A stretch of DNA of 64,000 bases, from the NCBI GenBank assembly GCA_021324885.1, contig JAJPIF010000022.1, positions 1 through 64,000 of the forward strand, read 5' to 3'. Source of the stretch: Pseudomonadota bacterium. Its GTDB lineage: Bacteria > Desulfobacterota > Binatia > Binatales > Binataceae. Shown here piece after piece: positions 34,109 through 43,843 of the stretch. Position numbers and translations under genes: made by a program. The notes beneath the pieces are model-generated. The model saw only the letters and a list, made by a program, of their open reading frames with translations. It did not search any database and was not told where the DNA came from. The first letter of the stretch is position 1. Each line of letters starts with the position of its first letter.

Positions 34109-35104
34109 TCAGATCTTGCGGGCCGTCACCACCGAGGAGTTGAAGGGTGGCGACGGCAGCGCACGACACCGGATATCGGTAAAGCCGCTCTCACGCAGCC
34201 ATCGCGCAATCTCATCGAAGCTGTAATCACGTCCCGGCGTGGTCAGCAACAGGTATAGCGAAAAGATCGCGCCGGCCGCGGGCTCGGTCAGTTCGGCATT
34301 CATCACGTGGTCTTTGACGATTACGATACCCCCCGCTTCAAGCCCGCGATAGCACCGCGCGAACAGCGCGCGATTGGCTGCCTCGTCTTCGCTGTGGATG
34401 ATGTTGGAGAGGAGGATTGCGTCGAAACCGGAGGGCAGTTCATGCGTGGAATAATCGTATTCGATCAACTCGATGCGGCGGGGGACGTCATCGCGCTCGC
34501 TGAAAATCTTGCGGGTGACCGCCAGGGTAGCGGGCAAATCCAGGATCGCGCCTCTGAGTCGCGGAAGTCGGCGCATGAACTCGACCAGGTAGGTACCGGG
34601 GCCGCCGCCCACGTCGGCAATCGCGCGGACGCCTGAGAGATCGACGTTCTCGGCCATCCAGACGGCGTCGCCGCGAGCCCGCACCAGGCTATCCATCGCG
34701 CGGATGAATAGCCGGGTCTCCTCGGGATTGCGCTGGTACATGTCGGGCGTGCGCGCCGGCTTACCGCAACGTATCGAATCTTCCAGGCGCGCCCACAACG
34801 GGAAGATCGCCTCTTCGAACAGGATCATTCCGCCCAGGTATTCGGGCGAAGAGGCGAGTAAAAAGCGCCGCGCGCCGGGCGTCAGACCGATACCGTCAGC
34901 GTTCTTTTCCAAAAGCCCCAGCGCCACCATCGCGTTGATCAGCAAGCCGAGCGCGCGCGGGTCGCAACCGATAGCGCCGGCAATCTGATCGGATCCAAGC
35001 GGGCCGCCGGAGAGCCGTTCGAACAGCTCCAGTTTGAGGGCGACCTGAATCGCGCGCGCGGCGGCATGAGCGCCCGCCAGATCGGCCAGTTCAGAAAATT
35101 CCAT
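34109..35104 (-). CDS. SAM-dependent O-methyltransferase (acetylserotonin O-methyltransferase type)
   Basis: A 331-aa protein with an N-terminal winged-helix dimerisation domain (residues 1-110) and a Rossmann methyltransferase domain with DVGGGPGTYL (SAM-binding), ILDLPATL, and FDAILLSNIIHSEDE with the catalytic-His region. The family methylates hydroxyl groups of aromatic or polyketide compounds. No biosynthetic cluster is visible around it, so the substrate is unknown. The ATG follows AAGGATGG. Confidence 0.85.
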   Translation of the reverse strand: MEFSELADLAGAHAAARAIQVALKLELFERLSGGPLGSDQIAGAIGCDPRALGLLINAMVALGLLEKNADGIGLTPGARRFLLASSPEYLGGMILFEEAIFPLWARLEDSIRCGKPARTPDMYQRNPEETRLFIRAMDSLVRARGDAVWMAENVDLSGVRAIADVGGGPGTYLVEFMRRLPRLRGAILDLPATLAVTRKIFSERDDVPRRIELIEYDYSTHELPSGFDAILLSNIIHSEDEAANRALFARCYRGLEAGGIVIVKDHVMNAELTEPAAGAIFSLYLLLTTPGRDYSFDEIARWLRESGFTDIRCRALPSPPFNSSVVTARKI

Positions 35105-35131
35105 CCTTACTTTCCTGCGGAAATCTTTCCC

Positions 35132-35737
35132 TCATTGCCTGACGAAATCTTCCGTGACGTAAGTGGCGCCGTCCGCGGTGCGGACTGCGCCGACGCCGGT
35201 TTCATCAAAGCGCGGTGAAAGCATGTTCTGGCGATGGCCGGGATTCTGCATCCATGCCTGTACCGTTCGCCGGGCGAGCAGCCGGTGATCGGTGAAATCG
35301 TCTTCGTAGATGTTTTCTCCCGTCTCCGCGGATTGGACGCCGCAGTTGCGGATGCGCCGTTCGGGACCAATTCCGTCTGCGCTGAGATGCGAGAAATAGC
35401 CGCGCAGAGCCATGTCGTAACTGTGGCCGCGCGCGGCGGTCGTCAAACGCCTGGATATTTTGAGCGGCGCCAACCCGGCTTTCGCCCGTTGGGCATTTAC
35501 CAGATCAAGGATTTTTCGCTCGTCGGGTTCGACTGCGGCGGGCGGCGGCGAAGACGGCGGCGGTTGCGAAACGAGATAGACGCGTGCGCCAATTACGGCG
35601 AGCACCACAATGCCGACCCCAACCATCACGATGCGGCCGGTCCGCCTGCGCCGCACCGCCTTGGGAGCTGGAAAAGGAATCACCTTGCCGCGCTTGCGCG
35701 GCTTGTAGGCGCGTCCAGAGGCTGGAAATTCACGCAT
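35132..35737 (-). CDS. CAP-domain (SCP/PR-1-like) exported protein
   Basis: A basic cytoplasmic tail (Lys/Arg-rich residues 10-35), a single transmembrane segment (about 38-57), and a Pro-rich linker precede a CAP domain: LDLVNAQRAKAGL, AARGHSYDMALRGYFSH, GENIYED, and WMQNPGHRQNML, with conserved His and Glu residues of the CAP cavity. The domain faces the periplasm or outside. Function unknown for bacterial members. ATG 35737 was chosen over a TTG two codons upstream. Confidence 0.85.
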   Translation of the reverse strand: MREFPASGRAYKPRKRGKVIPFPAPKAVRRRRTGRIVMVGVGIVVLAVIGARVYLVSQPPPSSPPPAAVEPDERKILDLVNAQRAKAGLAPLKISRRLTTAARGHSYDMALRGYFSHLSADGIGPERRIRNCGVQSAETGENIYEDDFTDHRLLARRTVQAWMQNPGHRQNMLSPRFDETGVGAVRTADGATYVTEDFVRQ

Positions 35738-35925
35738 CGGCAAATCACCGGATTAAACCTGGCATAAGGCGCGGATGTGCTCCGCATCCCATCCCCGATT
35801 ATACGGTATTTCGAGCATATTTCACGCCGCGGTCAGCATGAAAGGCGTTGCGCGTCAAGAGCATAAAATTTCACCGTGGAATTTGGTCTTCCTGTGCCCG
35901 CTCTCTGCTAAGATTTCTGCGTCTC

Positions 35926-38136
35926 ATGCCAAAAGTGTTGACGACGATTGTTTTGGGCGCCCTGCTCATGGCCGGGATGGGCCACTTTGCCGCCGCCGCA
36001 ATGCCAGCGCGCGGCGCGGCGGCGGCACCGCAATTGCCGGCCAGCGACCTGGCGGACGCTCCCAGCATCTACCTGCGCCAGGCCGCCTCTGAGCATGTTC
36101 GATGGCAGCCATATGACGACGCCAGTTTTTCCTTGGCCAGGCGGCTGAACCGGCCGGTGCTGATCGATATCGGCGCGATGTGGTGCCATTGGTGCCACGT
36201 GATGGATCAAAAGACTTACGGCGACCCGCAGGTTGCCGCTCTTATCAATCAATATTTCGTGCCGATCAGAGTGGATCGCGACGAGCGGCCCGACATTGAC
36301 CAGTACTACCAGGCGGCGGCAGCGGAACTCTCCGGTCAAGGCGGATGGCCGTTGACCTGCTTCGCGCTCCCTAACGGCGAATTGTTCGCGGCCTTCGGTT
36401 TCCTGCCGCCGCGGCAGAGCGGACCCGGTCATGAATCGGCAATGGCGGCCGTGCTCAAGGACGTCGCCAGGGCCTATCATTCGCGCCACCGAGAGCTGGA
36501 AGCGCGCGCCGCGTCGTTGATCGAGAAATTGAAAAAGCCTCCGGCATTGAAGGAGCTGACCGCCGATAAGCCGGCCCTAATCGAAATTCTGGCCGGCCTG
36601 AGCAATACGTACGATCGCGCCAATGGCGGATTCAGCTTTGGCGAGGGTCCGAAGTTCTATGAGTTCCCCGGTTTGGAACTTGCGCTCACCGCCGGCTTTT
36701 ATGGCCATCCGGAGTTTACCGCGATGACGCTGGACACGCTGCGCAGGATGGCGCGCGGCGGCGTCTATGACCAACTGGGCGGCGGGTTCCATAGATATGC
36801 CACCGACGCGGCATGGCAGGTGCCGCATTTCGAAAAGATGAGTTACGATCAGGCGCTGGCGTTATCAGCCTACGCGCACGCTTTTGAAATCAGCGCCGAA
36901 CCCGAATTCAGGCAGGTTGCACAAAATCTCGCCCGATACGTCGAGAACACCCTGTTCAATCGCGCCAACCAGACCTTCTATTCGAGCCAGGACGCCGATG
37001 CGTTCGCGGGCGACGACGGCAGTTACTACACCTGGAAGCTCAACGAAATCCGGCGCCTGCTCAAACCCGCCGAGTTCAAAGCCGCCGTGCTTTATTTCGG
37101 CCTCGATAATCGTCACGCAACGGCCCCGGACGGGCGCCTGGTTTTGCGGCGCGCCAGGGATCCAGCACAGGTTGGTGCCCAACTCCGGATTGCAGGAGAA
37201 CAAGCGAAAAAACTTATCGAGCGCGCAGCCGCCAGACTGCGCGCCGCGCGCGACCTCCGCCGTGCGCCGGCCGTCGACACTGCCGTGCTGGTGGATCGCA
37301 ACGCCCTGATGGATAGCGGCTTTATCGCCGCGGGCGAGGCGTTTTCTGACCCGCATCTGGAACGCATCGCTCTGGATAACCTGGACTACCTTTACGCGCA
37401 CGGCCGCATGGCTGACGGAAGCTATTGCCATGTTCTGACCGCACGTGCTGCATGCGCTGTGGGATTGCCCGCCGACCAGGTCTACATGTTCAATGCCCTG
37501 CTGGCTGCCTACCAGGTTTCGGGGCAGAGCCGCGAGCTCAGACGCGCCGAGGAGGTAGCCCGGATAATCCTAAAAAAATTCTACGATCCGGAAACCAACG
37601 TGATCAGAAATGCCAGACCGATCGAGGGCACCGCCGGATGGCTTGACGGTATCGAGGCGTATTACGACGGCGAGATGCCTTCGGTCCAGGGTGTGGCCGC
37701 GCGCGATTTTGCGATGCTCGATGTACTCGCACCCGATCACGGTTACAGACAGCAATCGGCGCTCCTGCTGTCTCATGCTCCGGTGAGTGTCGGCGCCGCG
37801 CTGATGCTGGCGACGGTCGGACGGGCCGTGGCGGAGCGCATTCACGGCGATATGCTGGTAGTGGTGGATGGCTCGCCGACCGACGGGATGACCGTGCCGT
37901 TGTTGAACGCGGCGCAAGCTACCTATCGTCCGGGCAAAGTCCTGGCCTGGATAGATCCATCGCAATCATATCCCGGCATCGGTCCGCTGGCCGCTGCCCA
38001 GCTTTTGGTTGGCGGCGCTCAACAGCGGGCCTTCGCCTTCGTATGTGCGGGCAACGGGTGCACGCAACGCATCGCCACCCCCGAAGACCTGAGCGCACTA
38101 ATCAGGAGCTTCGGCTTATCCGGTCCCGCCGGATGA
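35926..38136 (+). CDS. Exported YyaL/DUF255 thioredoxin-fold protein
   Basis: A 736-aa protein of the DUF255 (YyaL, SPATA20) family. An N-terminal signal peptide (LTTIVLGALLMAGMGHFAAAA) is followed by a thioredoxin-like domain with MWCHWCHVM (C-x-x-C) and GGWPLTCF, then an (alpha/alpha)6 barrel typical of N-acylglucosamine-epimerase-like enzymes: GGVYDQLGGGFHRYATD, HFEKMSYDQA, and later SSQDADAF. Most relatives are cytoplasmic, so the export signal is notable. Enzymatic role not established. The start was placed at the ATG before the signal peptide. Confidence 0.85.
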   Translation: MPKVLTTIVLGALLMAGMGHFAAAAMPARGAAAAPQLPASDLADAPSIYLRQAASEHVRWQPYDDASFSLARRLNRPVLIDIGAMWCHWCHVMDQKTYGDPQVAALINQYFVPIRVDRDERPDIDQYYQAAAAELSGQGGWPLTCFALPNGELFAAFGFLPPRQSGPGHESAMAAVLKDVARAYHSRHRELEARAASLIEKLKKPPALKELTADKPALIEILAGLSNTYDRANGGFSFGEGPKFYEFPGLELALTAGFYGHPEFTAMTLDTLRRMARGGVYDQLGGGFHRYATDAAWQVPHFEKMSYDQALALSAYAHAFEISAEPEFRQVAQNLARYVENTLFNRANQTFYSSQDADAFAGDDGSYYTWKLNEIRRLLKPAEFKAAVLYFGLDNRHATAPDGRLVLRRARDPAQVGAQLRIAGEQAKKLIERAAARLRAARDLRRAPAVDTAVLVDRNALMDSGFIAAGEAFSDPHLERIALDNLDYLYAHGRMADGSYCHVLTARAACAVGLPADQVYMFNALLAAYQVSGQSRELRRAEEVARIILKKFYDPETNVIRNARPIEGTAGWLDGIEAYYDGEMPSVQGVAARDFAMLDVLAPDHGYRQQSALLLSHAPVSVGAALMLATVGRAVAERIHGDMLVVVDGSPTDGMTVPLLNAAQATYRPGKVLAWIDPSQSYPGIGPLAAAQLLVGGAQQRAFAFVCAGNGCTQRIATPEDLSALIRSFGLSGPAG

Positions 38137-38234
38137 TTACCCCAGGAGATAGCCGTCATTCATGCTGGTGATTTTCGGTTGGCCGCCGAGAAGGCGACTG
38201 GACCGAAAGTTGCCGATAGGATTGCATTGTTGAC

Positions 38235-38852
38235 ATGCTTCAGTTGGTGATTTTCGACGCTGACGGGGTCCTGTTTGAATCGGGCGATTCCAACACCTCT
38301 TACTACAACGCAATATTCAAAATGCTGGGTGAACCGCCGCTCAGCCCCGAAGAGGAACGGCTGGGGGTCTTTCTGTCGGCCAGACAGGTATTCGAGCAGC
38401 GGGCCGGCGGCGACCAGGAACGGATCCGCCGGATGCAGGAGACGGGCGCGCAACTCGATTTCACGCCATTTTTCCGTTTGCTCAAGCCGCCGTTCGAACT
38501 GCGTCCGTTCCTGCTCCAACTCAAAGCGCGCTACAAGCTGGGTCTGGCGACCAACCGCTCCGTGACCGTGCCGCGGCTCATCGAACATCTGGAGCTGCAA
38601 GGCGTGTTCGACGCGATTGCCTGCGTGCAGGACAAGGTCAGGCCGAAACCCGCACCCGACATTGTCAACCTATGTATCGAACGCGCCGGGGTGAGCAGGA
38701 ACAGCGCGGTTTACATCGGCGACAGCGAGATTGACTATATCGCGGCCGAGACCGCGGGCGTCAAATTCATCGGCCTGGGCGATCGGGTCAAATCGCCGAT
38801 CGTGATCGATCGCCTGCACGACCTGCCCAGCGCGCTGGAAAGGATTGGATGA
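38235..38852 (+). CDS. HAD-family phosphatase (phosphoglycolate-phosphatase-like)
   Basis: A 205-aa HAD hydrolase: motif I DADGVLFES with the two catalytic Asp residues, a helical cap (about residues 20-85), motif II LATNRS, motif III Lys in KVRPKPAP, and motif IV IGDSEID. Subfamily IA like Gph and beta-phosphoglucomutase. Substrate not determinable. Confidence 0.88.
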   Translation: MLQLVIFDADGVLFESGDSNTSYYNAIFKMLGEPPLSPEEERLGVFLSARQVFEQRAGGDQERIRRMQETGAQLDFTPFFRLLKPPFELRPFLLQLKARYKLGLATNRSVTVPRLIEHLELQGVFDAIACVQDKVRPKPAPDIVNLCIERAGVSRNSAVYIGDSEIDYIAAETAGVKFIGLGDRVKSPIVIDRLHDLPSALERIG

Positions 38853-38863
38853 TCCGGCCGCCT

Positions 38864-40060
38864 TCACGGCCACAGGATTTTCTTTTCGATCAGTTCCGCT
38901 CGTTCGGCAGGGCTCAGACCAAGCAGTTCGCCGAATACATAATCGTTGCTCTCCCCGGCGATGGGCGAGCATCGACGGACCCCCACCGGCGTGTGCGACA
39001 TCTTGAAAGGAATGCCGCAAACCTGAGTTTGGCCGCCTTCGGGCAGGCTTATTGTGGGCCAGAAGCCGCGCGCCGCCAGTTGGGGGTCGCGCGCGCAGCA
39101 GTCCTGCGCGTTGGCCGCCAGGCCGGCCGGGACGCCCGCCTGCTGCAACTTCGCCATCGCGTCCTCGGCGTCCTGGTTCGCCGCCCACCGGCTGATGTGC
39201 GCATCGAGTTCCTCGTGGTTGCGCATCCGCAAATACAGCGTCGCAAAGAGCGGCTGCGCCGCCCAATCCGGCGATCCCATCACCCGCACCAGATTCCTCC
39301 ATTGATCGGGCGTGCTGGCCGCAATCACCAGCCATCGATCGTCGTCATCGCCGCGCGCGCGGCAGCGATAGGCGCCGTGCGGAGCAGCCGGAGCTTCCTG
39401 GGAGCGCCAGCCCTGCGGTTTTTGCGAACGTCCATTGATTGTCAGGTCGAGGAGCGACGGACCCACCAGGCTCACCAGTCCTTCGAATTGGGCGAAGTCG
39501 ATGAACTGCCCCTGCCCGGTCTGCCGCTGCCGCCACAGGCCGAACAGTGCCGCCATCGCACCGGTGAATCCGGCCGCCGAATCTGAATAGGAATAACTGA
39601 ATCCGGCCGGACGTCCGTGCTCATCCGCCATGTTCAGCGTGAAGCCGGTGAACGCCTGCAGCGTAGGCCCGAAACTGACGTAGGCGGCGCGCGGGCCCGT
39701 ATGTCCAAAGCCGGACATCGAGAGGCACACGACGTCCGGCTTGATTTTGACCAGGCTCTCGTAATCCATCTGCCATTGCCGCATCACGCGGGCCGAGAAG
39801 TTATCGATCACCAGATCGCTGATGCGGACCAGCCGATGGGCGATTTCGATCGCGCCCGGCGCCGACATGTTAAGGGCAATCGAGAGCTTGTCGCGATTGA
39901 GGTCGCCGTGGATTCCGGTCCGCGGCGCGATATAACCGGACTTGCGCTCGACCTTGATTACTTCGGCGCCCATCGCGGCCAGGATGCGGGTGGCGACGGG
40001 ACCGGCGAGCACCCAGGTGAAGTCCAGCACGCGAATTCCGGTCAGTGGCAAGTTCGCCAT
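38864..40060 (-). CDS. CaiB/BaiF family CoA-transferase (second of a tandem pair)
   Basis: A 398-aa class III CoA-transferase that moves CoA between acyl chains. IRVLDFTWVLAGPVATRILAAMGAEVIKVE is the nucleotide/CoA-binding start, and GQGQFIDFAQFE contains the catalytic Asp position of the family (I-D-x-S/A). The start ATG lies 1 base after the upstream CoA-transferase stop, so the two are translationally linked. Class III enzymes often act as two-subunit or paired proteins in catabolism of carnitine, oxalate or bile acids. Confidence 0.9.
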   Translation of the reverse strand: MANLPLTGIRVLDFTWVLAGPVATRILAAMGAEVIKVERKSGYIAPRTGIHGDLNRDKLSIALNMSAPGAIEIAHRLVRISDLVIDNFSARVMRQWQMDYESLVKIKPDVVCLSMSGFGHTGPRAAYVSFGPTLQAFTGFTLNMADEHGRPAGFSYSYSDSAAGFTGAMAALFGLWRQRQTGQGQFIDFAQFEGLVSLVGPSLLDLTINGRSQKPQGWRSQEAPAAPHGAYRCRARGDDDDRWLVIAASTPDQWRNLVRVMGSPDWAAQPLFATLYLRMRNHEELDAHISRWAANQDAEDAMAKLQQAGVPAGLAANAQDCCARDPQLAARGFWPTISLPEGGQTQVCGIPFKMSHTPVGVRRCSPIAGESNDYVFGELLGLSPAERAELIEKKILWP

Positions 40061-40061
40061 C

Positions 40062-41267
40062 TCAGATCACCCCCTGCGCATTCAGGACCGCCAGTTCCTC
40101 GGCCCCAATTCCCAGTTCGCCGCCTAAAATCTCGGCTGTATGCTCGCCGACCAGAGGTGGCCGCCGATAAACGCGCCATGGCGTGGCGTCCAGACGAAAG
40201 GGCGCGCCCGGATAACGGAAAGTGCGGCCGAGTTCAGGATGTTCGACGTCGACGAAATAGCCGCGCGCCTCGAGTTGCTCGTCGCAGGCCAGTTCGTCGA
40301 TCGGGCGGACGGCGGCATAAGGCAGCCGCAAGGTTTGGGCGCGCTCGGCCAACTGATCGCGGTCCTTGTCTTTCACCCATTCGTCCAGAATCTGGTAAAG
40401 CCGTTCGCAATTTGCCCTGCGGTAGCTGTCGTCGCTCCACTGCGGTTCGGTCAGTTCCTGCGCTTTGCCGTCGCCGCGGGCCCATTCCAAAAGCGTGTTC
40501 CAGTCGCCGGAGATCGAGTGCATTACATACCCGTTGCGGCATCGCGCGACCCTGAAGCCACGAAACCAATGCATCGTGCCATAACGGCGCGGTATATCGT
40601 TCTCGCCGAAGTAACGCCCCGCCAGATGCTCGACCGCCGACGCTGTCGCCTCCTGGAAACTGACGTCGATCCATTGGCCCGCCCCACTGCGGTCGCGGGC
40701 GAACAGGGCACCCATAATCGCGATCACCGCGTAATGGCAGCCGGAATGGTACGCCTGCAAACCCAGGGGCCGGACCGGCCTCTCCTTCGGATATCCGCAT
40801 ACGTAAAGCATCCCGCCCAAAGCCGCCAGGATCGAATCGTTGGCCTCATAATCGCGCCACGGCCCGGTCTGACCGAAGGGCGCGATCGAGCAGAGAATCA
40901 ACGCCGGGTTGATCTGACGCAATCGATCCCATCCCAGGCCTAACGCGGCCAGGCGTCCGGGCGCGAAGCTCTCGATCACGAGGTCGGCCGCGGCGGCCAT
41001 CCGCGCGAAAATCCCAGTGCCCTGCGGGCAACTTAAATCGAGCGTTACCGAACGTTTGTTGAGATTGTAGAACCAAAAGAACAGGCTGCGGTCGCGATGG
41101 GGCACGTCGTCAAGGAACGGTCCGATACGGCGGGCCGCATCGCCCCCGGGCGGCTCAATCTTGATAACGTCCGCGCCCATGTCTGCCAGGATCCGTCCGC
41201 ACAAAGCTCCCTTGTGATCGGTCAAATCCAGGACCCGCAGTCCCGTCAACACGCTTTGTTCGGGCAC
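40062..41267 (-). CDS. CaiB/BaiF family CoA-transferase (first of a tandem pair)
   Basis: A 401-aa class III CoA-transferase. LRVLDLTDHKGALCGRILADMGADVIKIEPP opens the protein; GAGQWIDVSFQEA holds the catalytic Asp. The two tandem copies are clearly divergent from each other (only scattered identity by eye), which suggests a heteromeric enzyme or two acyl specificities, not a recent duplication. The start is GTG with an AAC-rich spacer; no strong ribosome site is visible. Confidence 0.9.
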   Translation of the reverse strand: MPEQSVLTGLRVLDLTDHKGALCGRILADMGADVIKIEPPGGDAARRIGPFLDDVPHRDRSLFFWFYNLNKRSVTLDLSCPQGTGIFARMAAAADLVIESFAPGRLAALGLGWDRLRQINPALILCSIAPFGQTGPWRDYEANDSILAALGGMLYVCGYPKERPVRPLGLQAYHSGCHYAVIAIMGALFARDRSGAGQWIDVSFQEATASAVEHLAGRYFGENDIPRRYGTMHWFRGFRVARCRNGYVMHSISGDWNTLLEWARGDGKAQELTEPQWSDDSYRRANCERLYQILDEWVKDKDRDQLAERAQTLRLPYAAVRPIDELACDEQLEARGYFVDVEHPELGRTFRYPGAPFRLDATPWRVYRRPPLVGEHTAEILGGELGIGAEELAVLNAQGVI

Positions 41268-41529
41268 GCTTGTTACACCTCCGCCCGCGCCAAACGCGAG
41301 CTATTCCTCTTTATCAAAGCCGGCGCAGCATTCCAGCCGGAGTTGCGGGAAAACCAGCCGCAAATCGTTTTGGGGAATTTGCGGCTTTCATCAATTCCTG
41401 TGTCAGTCTCGGGTTGAACTCAGGAAAATATTTCAGACGCATACTTTAATTTCCACGATTGCATTGAACTGCATAATTTTGATACAAAAAGAGTAATTTT
41501 TTGTCCGGGCTTCAAACCTTGGCTGAAGG

Positions 41530-43728
41530 ATGCGGAACAGATCAGTTATGGCCATACGCGTATTGCCGCTCGCCTTGCTCATTATTGCCGTAAGCACCAC
41601 GCAGATCCTCGCGCAGAGCAGCCCCACCGTGTCCTATCCGGAGAATTACGCGGTGTCGGCGCGGCTTTCGGATATCCACGGCCGATCGAGGGCGGATACC
41701 ACGCTGAAGATATATGTGCGCCGGCCGGTGCCGCTGCACTCGGCGGCGGCGGAGCATACGCATGCGTCCGACCGGGCGTTGCAAAGGGCGGCGGGCGGCC
41801 ATCTGCGGGTCAGAGAGAGTCCGAATTTTCCCGGTATAGGCGAAAATGGCTATATCCCGGGAGATCCGAATATAGCAGTCGGTCCGAATCAGATTGTACA
41901 GGTAGTCAATAGCGACATTGCGGTATTTGACAAGAACGGAAACATTTATTCCGGATACCCGAAAAGTCTGGGATCAATCTGGGCCAATCTCGGCGGGCCA
42001 TGTGCGACCAACAACGCGGGCGACCCGGTGGCTCAATACGACAAGCTCGCGGACCGTTTCATAATCAGCGAATTGGGCAGCCTGTCCTCGCCGTATTCAG
42101 AGTGTATTGCGGTTTCGACCACCAACGATCCCACGGGATCCTATTACCTTTACTCCTATAGTTTTGGCAGCAACCTCAACGATTACGAAAAGATTGGTGT
42201 ATGGCCGACGGCGAGCAATTCCGCTTATCTGGCAACATATAACCTGTTTGCCAATGGTTCCACGTTCGTTGGAGCCGAACTTTGCGCGTACGATCGAACG
42301 GCGATGCTGAGCGGAGCTTCCAGTCCCGCCAACGTCTGCTTCACCGTATCCAACGGGAGCTATCTGCCCGCCGATCTCGACGGTTCCAACGCGCCCAGCG
42401 ACGGTTCTCCCGCCTTGTTCCTAAGCTTTGATACTCTGAGCAGCCTGAGCATGTATCAGCTGTCGCCGAATTTCAGCAGCCCGAGCAGCTCGACCCTTAC
42501 GCAAATGCCTGACATTCCGGTGGCCTCGTTCAGCGAAGCCTGCGGCGGCGGCACCTGCGTCCCTCAACCTGGAACAAGCGAACAACTTGACTCCCTGGGT
42601 GATCGCCTGATGTACCGCCTGGCTTACCGGAAGTTTGCCGACCATGAAGCACTCGTCGTCAACCATTCGGTCGCGGTCGGATCGACCGTCGGTGTGCGAT
42701 GGTACGAGCTGCGCAGAACCAGCGGCAGCGCCTTCAGTTTGTATCAGCAGGGCACCTTTTCGCCGGATTCAACCTACCGCTGGATGGGCAGCATCGCGAT
42801 GGATCAGGTCGGCGACATCGCGCTGGGATACAGCACTTCCAGTTCGACTGTGTATCCGTCAATCACGTATACGGGCCGCGTGCCGAGCGATCCCCTTGGC
42901 ACGATGGAAACCGAATCGACACTGCAACCCGGAGGCGGTTCGCAGACCGGATACACACGATGGGGTGATTATTCCGCGATGCGCATAGATCCCAGCGACG
43001 ATTGCACGTTCTGGTACACCAACGAATACTATCCGGTCACCTCGTCCTATGCCTGGCACACGGCGATCGGTTCGATGAAGTTTACCAACTGCACGGGAAG
43101 CGCTGATTTCACGATCTCGGCAACCGCTTCACCGCTGACGCTCGCGGCGGGCCAGGCAGGCACTTCCACGGGCACGGTGAGTGTAACTTCGCTGAACAAT
43201 TTCAGTTCGACGGTCAATCTGGCGCCGGCGGGCGCGTGCGGAGGCAATGGCATCACCTGCGCGTTGGGAACCGCCTCTCTCACCCCGGCGCCTGGAAGCT
43301 CTGCATCAACCAGTCTTACGGTCGCTATTTCCGCGACCACCCCGGCGGGCACCTATCCGATCACCATCGATGGCACCAGCGCAACGCTTTCCCATTCGTC
43401 GAGTTTCAACCTGGTAGTCAGCGCGCCAACTCCGGATTTTTCGCTCTCGCTGCAATCGAGTTCGCTGACGATCAGTCGCGGAAGCAGCGGCAACGACACC
43501 GTGTCGTTGGGCGCGATAAACGGGTCCAGTCCAGTAACGTTGAGCATCGGCGGGATGCCCAAATTCACCTCCGCCAGCTTTAAACCCAATCCGGTGACAA
43601 CTTCCGGCAGTTCCACCCTGAGCATATCGGCCAACAAAAAGGCGAGAACGGGAACATATTCCTTGACCGTTACCGGTACGAACGGGACTTACGCTCATTC
43701 CGCTCCGCTGAGCCTGATTATAAAATAA
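41530..43728 (+). CDS. Large secreted protein with C-terminal Ig-like repeats
   Basis: A 732-aa protein with a signal peptide (about residues 1-29), a central beta-propeller-like region (residues 100-520; many aromatic-rich strands such as PGDPNIAVGPNQIVQVVNS and WGDYSAMRIDPSDDCTFW), and two Ser/Thr-rich bacterial Ig-like domains (about 525-630 and 635-732; each opens D-F-T/S-x-S). Composition is Ser/Thr/Gly-rich with paired Cys, typical of extracellular proteins. No enzyme motif recognised. Start ATG 41530, or 41548 with a slightly better ribosome site. Family unknown to me; similar proteins occur in Acidobacteria-like genomes. Confidence 0.8.
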   Translation: MRNRSVMAIRVLPLALLIIAVSTTQILAQSSPTVSYPENYAVSARLSDIHGRSRADTTLKIYVRRPVPLHSAAAEHTHASDRALQRAAGGHLRVRESPNFPGIGENGYIPGDPNIAVGPNQIVQVVNSDIAVFDKNGNIYSGYPKSLGSIWANLGGPCATNNAGDPVAQYDKLADRFIISELGSLSSPYSECIAVSTTNDPTGSYYLYSYSFGSNLNDYEKIGVWPTASNSAYLATYNLFANGSTFVGAELCAYDRTAMLSGASSPANVCFTVSNGSYLPADLDGSNAPSDGSPALFLSFDTLSSLSMYQLSPNFSSPSSSTLTQMPDIPVASFSEACGGGTCVPQPGTSEQLDSLGDRLMYRLAYRKFADHEALVVNHSVAVGSTVGVRWYELRRTSGSAFSLYQQGTFSPDSTYRWMGSIAMDQVGDIALGYSTSSSTVYPSITYTGRVPSDPLGTMETESTLQPGGGSQTGYTRWGDYSAMRIDPSDDCTFWYTNEYYPVTSSYAWHTAIGSMKFTNCTGSADFTISATASPLTLAAGQAGTSTGTVSVTSLNNFSSTVNLAPAGACGGNGITCALGTASLTPAPGSSASTSLTVAISATTPAGTYPITIDGTSATLSHSSSFNLVVSAPTPDFSLSLQSSSLTISRGSSGNDTVSLGAINGSSPVTLSIGGMPKFTSASFKPNPVTTSGSSTLSISANKKARTGTYSLTVTGTNGTYAHSAPLSLIIK

Positions 43729-43843
43729 TGAAGATGGAAGGATGCGAAGCCGCATGACCTGGGATTAAGTCCTCTAAATCAGCGGCTTCGCCGTTCGTCC
43801 TGCATCAGCAAAAGAGCTTGCGCAAAAGTCGTTGGAAGCAAGA

